Shown in pieces: positions 18,260 through 24,646 of a stretch of DNA of 64,000 nucleotides. Source of the DNA: Microbacterium sp. YJN-G (GTDB lineage Bacteria; Actinomycetota; Actinomycetes; Actinomycetales; Microbacteriaceae). The notes beneath the pieces were generated by a model. It was not told the DNA's origin, made no database searches, and was given only the letters and a program-made list of their open reading frames with translations. Position 1 is the stretch's first letter; every line of letters starts with the position of its first letter. The stretch covers positions 1,550,001 to 1,614,000 of the forward strand of contig NZ_CP060402.1 in assembly GCF_015040615.1 (NCBI RefSeq). The letters are read 5' to 3'. Position numbers and translations under genes: made by a program.

Positions 18260-18601
18260 ATGACGAAGTATCTGATCTCGTTCCCGAGTGGAGCGATGCA
18301 CGTCTCCGACGCGGAGCTTCCCGCAGTCAGCGAGGCTGCGCACGAGGTTGTCCGCGAGGCGAAGGTGGCCGGTGTCTGGGTCTTCGGCGGCGGCATCGAT
18401 GAGCGCGTCGCACCAGTGCTGGTGTCGGAGGATGGCACCTTCTCCCCCGGCACGTACCCGCAGACGAATCAGATCGAGGGCGGATACAGCATCCTCGAGC
18501 TGCCGACGTACGCGGATGCTGTCGACTGGGCCGCGAAGATCGCCCGGGCGTGTCGGTGCGCGCAGGAGGTGCGGGCGTTCCAGGACGACCCGGAGAGCTG
18601 A
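18260..18601 (+). CDS. YCII-related domain protein
   Basis: 113 aa matching the YCII/DGPF fold (KYLISFPSGAMH, VWVFGGGIDERVAPVL, GGYSILELPTYADAVDWAAKIA), small ferredoxin-like proteins of unknown function that often sit beside ECF sigma genes; none is seen here. A strong Shine-Dalgarno (AGGAGGTG) is 5-6 bases before the ATG. It ends 26 bp before the 3' remnant of the split HNH gene on the other strand. Confidence 0.8.
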   Translation: MTKYLISFPSGAMHVSDAELPAVSEAAHEVVREAKVAGVWVFGGGIDERVAPVLVSEDGTFSPGTYPQTNQIEGGYSILELPTYADAVDWAAKIARACRCAQEVRAFQDDPES

Positions 18602-18627
18602 CCCACTCACTCAGCGGTGACAACGGG

Positions 18628-18814
18628 TCAGGAGACGACAGCCGGTCTGCTGCGGGACCGCATCCTCCCCTGTCGCGCCGGACGCCACGCTCGGCGACGA
18701 TCCCACCACGCGGGCCCGCGAATCTCGGGAACTCCGTGTCGCATGCGGATCTGCCATTCGGACAGATGCAGGGTGCGGTGATGATGCCAGCAGAGCGCGA
18801 CGCCGTTGTCGGTG
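18628..18814 (-). pseudogene. 3' fragment of DUF222/HNH endonuclease gene, split by an element
   Basis: On the minus strand this stretch encodes TDNGVALCWHHHRTLH followed by SEWQIRMRHGVPEIRGP and then a basic tail ending at a TGA. This is the C-terminal end of the HNH domain plus the usual tail of DUF222/13E12 endonucleases. It has no start of its own. It joins in frame with the fragment at 24,649-25,945 through the shared 14-bp core, giving an intact protein of about 489 aa. The inserted element separates the two parts by 5,848 bp. Confidence 0.88.
18801..18814. repeat. Left attachment core (attL side), 14 bp
   Basis: CGCCGTTGTCGGTG, identical to 24649-24662. It encodes part of the HTDNG motif of the HNH gene on the minus strand. 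Left of it is chromosomal; right of it is the element. By the dyad of the reconstructed attP, the predicted crossover dinucleotide is TT at 18806-18807. Confidence 0.88.
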
Positions 18815-18833
18815 AGTTCCTAATATGACCGTT
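18815..18833 (-). other. Element-side att arm (attP half-site), left
   Basis: Read on the minus strand this is AACGGTCATATTAGGAACT. It matches the right-end arm AACGGTGGTATTGCTAACT at 14 of 19 positions, in inverted orientation about the core. It contains the first possible start codon of the recombinase gene, so the binding site and the gene's 5' end overlap. Confidence 0.7.
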
Positions 18834-20231
18834 ATGCATAAGCCTCATTCAGCAGCGATCTACGCGCGCATCTCCTCGGATCCGACCGGCCAAGCTCTCG
18901 GCGTGCAGCGCCAGCTTGAGGACTGCCGCAAGCTCGCCGCCGACCGAGGGTGGAACGTGGCCGCCGAGTACGTGGATAACGATGTGTCCGCCTACTCGGG
19001 AAAGCGTCGCCCCGAGTACGAGCGGATGATGGCGGACGTGCGGGACGGGCTGCGGGACGCGGTAGTCGTGTACAACATGGACCGGCTGACCCGGCGTCCG
19101 ATCGAGCTCGAGGAGTTCGCGCAGGTTTGTGAAGCCGCGGGTGTGCGTCAGGTCGCCACTGTTACCGCTGATGTGGACTTGGGCAATGACGATGGGTTGT
19201 TCATGGCGCGTATCTTCGCCGCGTTTGCAGCCAAGGAGTCGGGGCGGAAGTCGGAGCGGCTGCGCAGGAAGGCCCGCCAGAACGCTGAGCAGGGCAGGCC
19301 CGGCGGCGGCGCTAATCGGCCGTTCGGATACGAGGCGGACAAGCTCACGGTCAACCCGGTTGAAGCGGTGATCGTGCGGGAGATGGCGCAGCGATACATC
19401 GCCGGAGAATCGGCGCGAGCGATCGCAGCAGACCTCGAGCAGCGCGAAGTACCTACCTCGAGCGGTGCGGCGTGGCGATCGACCACGGTGCGGAACCTGC
19501 TGCACAGCGCACGCATCGCCGGGCTGCGCTCCCACAACGGAGAGGTCGTCGGCCCGGCAATGTGGGATGGAATCATCACCCCTGCGGAGCGTGAGCAGAT
19601 ACTCGCCGTGGTCGCGACGAAGACCGCGACAGGTCGGCGCGCCCCGCGCCGGTATCTGCTGTCGGGGATGCTGCGGTGCGGGAAGTGCGGCGGGAAGCTG
19701 TTCTCCTCTGCCCGCGGTACCGAACGCCGGTACGTGTGCCTATCGGGTCCCGACCATCGCGGCTGCGGAGGGATCACCGTGACGGCCCCTCCGGTCGAGG
19801 AGTGGCTCAGCGCCGCGATCCTCTACCGGTTGGACACCCCGGACATGGAAGCGGTCCTCACCGGTCGATACGCGGACGACGCCCACCACACCGAGCAGAT
19901 GAGCAAGCGCACCACGCTCGAGGCTCGAGCACGTGAGCTGGCAGAGATGTTCGCCGCGGGTGAGATCTCGCGACGAGAGTGGATACCAGCCCGCGACTCG
20001 ATCGAGCATCAGCTCACAGCGATCGACAACGAACTTCAACGCCTCACCGGATCAAACACGCTCGAGCAGATCGCCGGACACGGAGCGGCATTACGCGAGG
20101 AGTGGCCAGGCATGACCCTAGAGAGGCAAGCGCTGATCGCGCGGGCCGTACTCGACTACGCCACGATCATGCCGGCGACGCGTGCGGGCCGTTTCGATCC
20201 CACCCGGATTGTTCCGGTGTGGGTGGTGTGA
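18825..20231 (+). CDS. Large serine recombinase (element integrase)
   Basis: 468 aa. The N-terminal resolvase domain has the catalytic serine (Ser17 in YARIS) and the DRLTRRPIELEEF region. The recombinase domain (about 165-270) is followed by a zinc ribbon (CGKC near residue 284, with a later C and CGG) and a C-terminal coiled coil. This is the phage-integrase type of large serine recombinase, able to integrate without host factors. ATG 18825 lies inside the att arm; ATG 18834 is an alternative. The 3' end overlaps the convergent small gene by 65 bp. Confidence 0.93.
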   Translation: MTVMHKPHSAAIYARISSDPTGQALGVQRQLEDCRKLAADRGWNVAAEYVDNDVSAYSGKRRPEYERMMADVRDGLRDAVVVYNMDRLTRRPIELEEFAQVCEAAGVRQVATVTADVDLGNDDGLFMARIFAAFAAKESGRKSERLRRKARQNAEQGRPGGGANRPFGYEADKLTVNPVEAVIVREMAQRYIAGESARAIAADLEQREVPTSSGAAWRSTTVRNLLHSARIAGLRSHNGEVVGPAMWDGIITPAEREQILAVVATKTATGRRAPRRYLLSGMLRCGKCGGKLFSSARGTERRYVCLSGPDHRGCGGITVTAPPVEEWLSAAILYRLDTPDMEAVLTGRYADDAHHTEQMSKRTTLEARARELAEMFAAGEISRREWIPARDSIEHQLTAIDNELQRLTGSNTLEQIAGHGAALREEWPGMTLERQALIARAVLDYATIMPATRAGRFDPTRIVPVWVV

Positions 20232-20400
20232 GCGCCGTCGGCCGGTGCGCGCCCCGCTGGGGCACCGCACCCGGCCGCCCGCCGCTCACCACCGCCCGCA
20301 CTCGATCCAACACAGATGAGTCCGACACGTACACACCGATCCCCTGCGCTTCGCAAGACGCACGCACCCAGGCCGCCACAGCATCACGATCGAGTGCCAT
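20167..20400 (-). CDS. Small hypothetical protein coupled to Rep
   Basis: 77 aa beginning MALDRDAVAAWVRASCEAQG; its ATG overlaps the Rep stop by one base (TGATG), so it is probably translated by re-initiation after Rep. The N-terminal half looks helical (DRDAVAAWVRASCEAQGIGV), and the C-terminal half is Pro-rich and low in structure. Its last 65 bp are antisense to the 3' end of the recombinase gene. I know of no assigned function; a replication accessory or directionality role is only a possibility from position. Confidence 0.6.
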   Translation of the reverse strand: MALDRDAVAAWVRASCEAQGIGVYVSDSSVLDRVRAVVSGGRPGAVPQRGAHRPTALTPPTPEQSGWDRNGPHASPA

Positions 20401-20806
20401 CACGCACCCCACTGCGCCCATACCGTCGGAGGTCCCTGCCACGCATCCGACTCCGACGAATCCCACACAGCCCGCGGACCATGCCCGAGGTGCGCCGACG
20501 CGAGGTCCAGCACCTCTCCCCTGCTACGCCCGGTGAAACGCAAACGCTCCGGTTGGAAGCCCTGCGCCACGTCGTAGCGGTGTGCACCCAGCTCACGCGC
20601 CCCGGAGTCGGAAAACGACTTCGACACATACTTCGCCAGGTAGGTACCCGCCAAGCGCGCCTCAGACAACGACGTCGACCCAACGGGCAGGTTGCTTAGC
20701 AGCTTGATCGACACGAAACCATGCGGCCAAGCCGATTCAATGAGAGCACGCTTGATGAACCGCCCCACCGCGAAGTGCGCGTGCAGTCCATGCCCAGACT
20801 TGTGCC
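20400..20806 (-). pseudogene. 3' part of HUH-type Rep gene, cut off by an IS
   Basis: Encodes, after the insertion point, SGHGLHAHFAVGRFIKRA and later LAGTYLAKYVSKSF, then a tail ending VWAQWGA. HGLHAHF carries the HxH metal motif (H131/H133 of the rejoined protein), and YLAKYVSK supplies the candidate catalytic tyrosine (Y178 or Y182) with nearby lysines, the hallmarks of rolling-circle replication initiators. Downstream translation from an internal GTG is possible but would lose the HxH motif. It rejoins in frame with 22,211-22,585. Confidence 0.85.
20799..20806. repeat. IS target-site duplication, left copy
   Basis: CTTGTGCC, identical to 22211-22218, immediately outside the left IS end. 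Eight base pairs is the usual duplication size for IS256-family elements. Confidence 0.88.
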
Positions 20807-22210
20807 GGTGGCGTCCCCTGGGGTGGTGTAGTTTCCGGTGCTGGGTGTCACGTCGTTGACGTGGTGAGCCATCGTGCGATGGTCAGTGAGAACCGACTAA
20901 AGCTACTCACAGAAAGACACGACGCACGATGGCTCTTGACCAGTCTGCCCTCCTCGAGCTCCTCGGGGAACTGAAACTCACCGACGTCACCGACCGGATC
21001 CGGGTCGCGACCGAAACGCTCTACCAGGAGTTGATCGACGCGGAAGCGGCCGCGTTCATCGGCGCCGCCCCGTTTGAACGCACCCCGGATCGCACCACGC
21101 AACGCAACGGCACCCGCCGGCGGACGCTGACCACGACCGCCGGGGAGCTGGATCTGCGGATCCCGAAACTGCGGCAGGGCTCGTTCTTCCCGTCGCTGTT
21201 GGAACGGCGCCGCCGGGTCGATCAGGCACTGTTCGCGGTCGTGATGGAGGCCTACGTCCACGGCGTCTCGACCCGGAAGGTCGACGACCTGGTCAAAGCG
21301 CTCGGCGCTGACACCGGGATCAGCAAGTCCGAGGTGTCTCGGATCTGCGCGAACCTCGATGAGGACGTCGCTGCGTTCCGCGACCGGCCCCTCGCGGACA
21401 CCACCTACCCGTATGTGTTCCTCGACGCGACCTACTGCAAAGCACGGGTCGGCCGGCGGGTCGTCTCTCAGGCCGTGGTCGTCGCCGTGGGTATCGCGGC
21501 GGACGGGCGGCGGGAAGTGCTCGGGTTCGAGGTCGGGGAGACCGAGTCGCAGCCGTTCTGGACCACGTTCCTGCGGTCGTTGAAGGCCCGCGGGCTGGAC
21601 GGGGTGAAGCTGGTCATCTCGGACGCGCACACCGGTCTGATCGCCGCGATCGACACCGTCTTCCAAGGCTCCAGTTGGCAGAGATGCCGAGTTCACTTCA
21701 TGCGCAACGTGCTCACCTCGGTCCCGAAGACCGCGGGGCCGATGGTCGCGTCGATCATCCGCACGATCTTCGCTCAACCCGACACCGAGCACGTGTTCGC
21801 GCAGTTCCACGAGGTCGTGCGCATGCTGACACGGTCGCACCCGAAGATCGCGGACATGCTCGAGGACGCGAAGGACGACATCCTCGCGTTCTGCGGGTTC
21901 CCGCAGCAGCACTGGCGGCAGATCTGGTCCACGAATCCCCTGGAGCGGGTGAACAAGGAAATCAAACGGCGCACCGACGTCGTCGGCACCTTCCCCAACC
22001 CCGCCGCGTTGCTGCGCCTGGCCGGGCACGTCCTCATCGAGCAACACGACGAATGGGACGGCGCCGACCGACGCTACTTCAGCGAGCACTCCATGAAGCT
22101 CCTCAACACCACCGAGAAGGAGGTCGCGATCCCCGAACTCGCTGCAGCATAATCACAGAAGCTGATCTCGCACGGTGTTGAGAAACTCCACCACTCAGCG
22201 GGACGTCACC
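20807..22210 (+). mobile_element. IS256-family insertion sequence, 1,404 bp
   Basis: Boundaries are fixed by the flanking 8-bp duplication CTTGTGCC and by imperfect terminal inverted repeats: the left end starts GGTGGCGTCCCC, and the right end read inward starts GGTGACGTCCCG, with 22 of 28 positions identical. It holds one transposase gene (20929-22152). The insertion lies in the Rep gene, two bases past the codon for Trp123, and reads opposite to Rep. The transposase is intact, so the copy may be active. Confidence 0.92.
20929..22152 (+). CDS. IS256-family (Mutator-type) transposase
   Basis: 407 aa, full length for the family. The DDE triad is visible: Asp166 in VFLDATYCKAR, Asp232 in VISDAHTGL, and Glu339 in NPLERVNKEIKRRT (Glu344 is the alternative reading). 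The RCRVHFMRN block between the second Asp and the Glu is typical of Mutator-type transposases. No frameshift or stop is present. A purine-rich stretch (CACAGAAAGACACGACGCACG) is upstream, but a clear Shine-Dalgarno is not obvious. Confidence 0.95.
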   Translation: MALDQSALLELLGELKLTDVTDRIRVATETLYQELIDAEAAAFIGAAPFERTPDRTTQRNGTRRRTLTTTAGELDLRIPKLRQGSFFPSLLERRRRVDQALFAVVMEAYVHGVSTRKVDDLVKALGADTGISKSEVSRICANLDEDVAAFRDRPLADTTYPYVFLDATYCKARVGRRVVSQAVVVAVGIAADGRREVLGFEVGETESQPFWTTFLRSLKARGLDGVKLVISDAHTGLIAAIDTVFQGSSWQRCRVHFMRNVLTSVPKTAGPMVASIIRTIFAQPDTEHVFAQFHEVVRMLTRSHPKIADMLEDAKDDILAFCGFPQQHWRQIWSTNPLERVNKEIKRRTDVVGTFPNPAALLRLAGHVLIEQHDEWDGADRRYFSEHSMKLLNTTEKEVAIPELAAA

Positions 22211-22218
22211 CTTGTGCC
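22211..22218. repeat. IS target-site duplication, right copy
   Basis: CTTGTGCC, identical to 20799-20806, immediately outside the right IS end. On the minus strand it encodes the WHK of Rep, and keeping one copy restores the frame. Confidence 0.88.
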
Positions 22219-22585
22219 ACTCGGGAACCCACGCATACGGCAACGGCTTCCCTCCCAGGCCATCGCGCAGAGCGCGGAAGAAGTCACCAAGGTGCTCACG
22301 GATCAGCGCCGAATCGTGATTACCTGCGCCCGCGTACGTCAACGTACCTAGACGATTGAGCACGTTCGCTGCGCAGTACCTGCGCAACGTCGATCGCGCA
22401 CGCCGCCCCGCTTCAGCAGCAGCGCGATCTGGATCCGCGGCCTCGCCGCGCGCCACATAATCGGGCACCCGCCGCAACGACGACCGGAACGAACCGCCGC
22501 CCTCACCGGCGGCCGGGACAAGCGTGAACGACCAACCAGCATCGGGACGAGCCAAGGGGCGCACAGAAGACGGTGCAGTGACCAT
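22211..22585 (-). pseudogene. 5' part of HUH-type Rep gene, cut off by an IS
   Basis: 125 codons from the ATG at 22585 up to the insertion point, including RYCAANVLNRLGTLTYAG and LPYAWVPEWHK. The second matches the segment just before the HUH motif in rolling-circle initiators. The frame runs on into the IS for about 35 unrelated residues. With one target duplication removed, the two halves give a 257-aa Rep. As it stands Rep is inactivated, so the element probably cannot replicate by this route. Confidence 0.85.
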
Positions 22586-22925
22586 CGCAGAACCTCACAC
22601 AGACAAGACGACAAGAACGCGAACGGTCAGTTCGATGTACTCGCCCCGCTGGTAGGGCTGCGTCTGTCGCGCTTGCTATGTCTGTGTCTGCGTAAAGGTG
22701 CGCTCGTGCTTTTGCTTCTGTGTGATTCCAGCTACCGTTCACCAGCAGTTCTAGCAGAGAATCACACTGCTGTCATTCCCAGCCCTGCGGATATCTTCAC
22801 CGACGCCGCTACGCGGCGCGGCTGCCGCGGAATCGCTCCGCGATTCCTTGCCGCCCCTCGTCGCTGCAGTCCCCCGAGTTATGTTGCAGATTCAAGTCAA
22901 GGCGCGGCGCGCTTCGCGAGCCGCG
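22586..22925. other. 340-bp non-coding region between Rep and DUF262, rich in dyads
   Basis: No credible gene. It holds an interrupted inverted repeat GTGTGATTC/GAATCACAC (22718-22726, 22757-22765) and three stem-loops listed separately. It is richer in A+T near Rep than the surrounding chromosome. Position next to a rolling-circle Rep makes it the best candidate for the element's replication origin and for the Rep promoter; this is inference. Confidence 0.55.
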
Positions 22926-22926
22926 C
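22804..22926. repeat. Three stem-loops sharing a CGC-TNC-GCG apex
   Basis: Hairpin 1: 22804-22818, loop TAC. Hairpin 2: GGAATCGC/GCGATTCC, 22829-22847, loop TCC. Hairpin 3: GCGCGGC/GCCGCGC, 22902-22926, apex CGC-TTC-GCG. Each tip reads CGCTNCGCG. Hairpin 3 touches the DUF262 stop codon and could terminate that gene; the set could also be part of a replication origin. Confidence 0.6.
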
Positions 22927-24569
22927 TAGGCGTTGGGCCAGGCCTGACAGGCCAACCCTGCCAACCTGTCGATACGTCGCTCGATCGCTCCGGCGTTCCA
23001 TGCGTTTAGTCCGCTGAGCTGGCGCGTCATCGTGAACGCTGATTCTGCGTACACCTCTGACTTTTCAGGCGGAAGCTTCGACCCGAGCCCCTTATTGAGC
23101 CTTTTTTCCAGCAGCGTGAGGTTGCCGAGCGTGTCAACCAGCGTCGCCGCAGCCCCCTGGCCCAGCTGCCCAGGCAGCGACTTCGGATGGATGTGCTCAA
23201 TGGTCACACCGCGCGATGACCAATCGAGAGCGGTCGTATCACGACCAGCTAGTTCGGACTCGACGCGTTCAATCATCCCCAGAATGTACTTGACTCGAGA
23301 GCCAGGCATCACGCCATATCGACTGAACGCCGCCCTGAACTGGTCATCGCTGGGGATCAGCTTGTCCAGTTCGGCACGAACATCAATCTGGTTGACTGCG
23401 GCGCCCGCCGAGATCGCGGCCGCGGTGCTACCGAAGGTGTCTTCAGCCAACTTCGCGCCAATGTTCCCCGCGAAGAGCGCTCGTACCGACCACATCAAGA
23501 GTTTGTTGAGGAGTCGACAGGCGTCATCGAAGTCCCACGTCGCGAATGCCGCGAGCACGACGGGGATGCTGCTCTCGAACTGGAACCTTCTGTACGCGAG
23601 CAGTGAATCCCGGACGTCAACTTTCTCGCTTTTCCAGTAGTCACTGTCGGGATCGCGCAGCGCGACGTAAGTATCTTTCGCCTTCACCAGTCGACTGAGG
23701 TAGGTATTCGCGCTGATCCCCGACTCCCCAATGTCCTCCTGAATCGCCCGGTAAAGCTTGCTCGTCCGAACCGGGCCCTTGCGTGAGATGAGCTCGAAGC
23801 GGATCAGGCGAACAAGGTCGTCCGGCTTCTCGAACGCCGACTCAAGCTGTACCCACTTGTGCTCGACGGTCGAGAGGTAAGCGCCCGAAGCGCTGAATAG
23901 GTAGTTCTTCAGAAGATCGGCAGTGGTGAGGTCTGCGCCGCGGTCGTTCAGGGTCTCAAAGATGACGTAGGCCTCTTGGATGCCAGTCGCAACCGCAACC
24001 AAGATCTGGACGCGCTTCTCTAGCTGGTTGACGATGTCCATGAGAGCGCTGTAGGAATCCGCGTCCGGCGCGAGTCCCGCAACGTGCTGCCTGCAAACAC
24101 CGTAGGACGCCACGAGTGGATGGGTGTCTCGATCCGCCGAAGTCTCGCCGTTGAGCAGTCCGAGGTACGCCTCGCTGTCGTGCGGGCCGAGTGCAAGTCG
24201 CTCAAATACACCCTCTGCCTGAAGCTCGTAACCTCGCAGATATCTTTCCTCTACGCGCTTGGCCTGCTCGACTTTTCCCAGCTCGATAAGCCGATCCCTA
24301 ATCGCAACGAGTAGCACAGATGTAGTGGCGAGCCGCTGCTGGCCGTCGACTACACGCCGACGAAAACTGTCTTCCTCTGGGAGCGTCAGCACAACAGTGC
24401 CGACGAAATAGTCGCGGTCTTTCGCACGCGCCTCGGCGAGGTCGCTGAGGTACTCGCGCACATTATCGATCGTCCACGCATAACGACGCTGAAAGCGTGG
24501 TACTTCGATCAAGTGATCAGCGAGCAAGTGGCCGACTTGGTCGTGGTCAAAGTCTGTTTCGCGAGCCAT
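22926..24569 (-). CDS. DUF262/DUF1524 protein, GmrSD-like predicted antiphage nuclease
   Basis: 547 aa. The N-terminal DUF262 domain (ParB/Srx-like fold) has VPRFQRRYAW (residues 23-32) and VDGQQRLAT (DGQQR 75-79). The C-terminal DUF1524 domain carries an HNH-type site: IEHIHPKS (His459/His461) and LGNLTLL (Asn483). GmrSD/BrxU-type members cut modified phage DNA using NTP; that function is inferred. Start at ATG 24569, preceded by GGGGAG; an upstream in-frame start at 24599 has none. It is the only recognisable cargo gene of the element. Confidence 0.88.
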   Translation of the reverse strand: MARETDFDHDQVGHLLADHLIEVPRFQRRYAWTIDNVREYLSDLAEARAKDRDYFVGTVVLTLPEEDSFRRRVVDGQQRLATTSVLLVAIRDRLIELGKVEQAKRVEERYLRGYELQAEGVFERLALGPHDSEAYLGLLNGETSADRDTHPLVASYGVCRQHVAGLAPDADSYSALMDIVNQLEKRVQILVAVATGIQEAYVIFETLNDRGADLTTADLLKNYLFSASGAYLSTVEHKWVQLESAFEKPDDLVRLIRFELISRKGPVRTSKLYRAIQEDIGESGISANTYLSRLVKAKDTYVALRDPDSDYWKSEKVDVRDSLLAYRRFQFESSIPVVLAAFATWDFDDACRLLNKLLMWSVRALFAGNIGAKLAEDTFGSTAAAISAGAAVNQIDVRAELDKLIPSDDQFRAAFSRYGVMPGSRVKYILGMIERVESELAGRDTTALDWSSRGVTIEHIHPKSLPGQLGQGAAATLVDTLGNLTLLEKRLNKGLGSKLPPEKSEVYAESAFTMTRQLSGLNAWNAGAIERRIDRLAGLACQAWPNA

Positions 24570-24593
24570 GATAACTCCCCTAAGTGCCAATGT

Positions 24594-24616
24594 GGTCAAC
24601 CTACCAGGAGGTCAAC
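24594..24616. promoter_or_regulatory. Direct repeat GGTCAAC-N9-GGTCAAC upstream of DUF262
   Basis: Two identical 7-bp copies (24594-24600 and 24610-24616) 16 bp apart lie between the DUF262 start and the right att arm. In the circular form this stretch would also lie upstream of the recombinase gene. It may be an operator or accessory recombination site. Confidence 0.4.
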
Positions 24617-24627
24617 GACGTGGAGCG

Positions 24628-24646
24628 AACGGTGGTATTGCTAACT
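24628..24646 (+). other. Element-side att arm (attP half-site), right
   Basis: AACGGTGGTATTGCTAACT, inverted partner of 18815-18833, ending 2 bp before the core. Arm, 16-bp centre and arm together make a 54-bp reconstructed attP, near the usual size for large serine recombinases. Confidence 0.7.

Noticed and set aside
22673..23017. 114-codon + strand frame between Rep and DUF262
   Set aside because: Crosses the hairpins and the DUF262 3' end, has no ribosome site and no domain.
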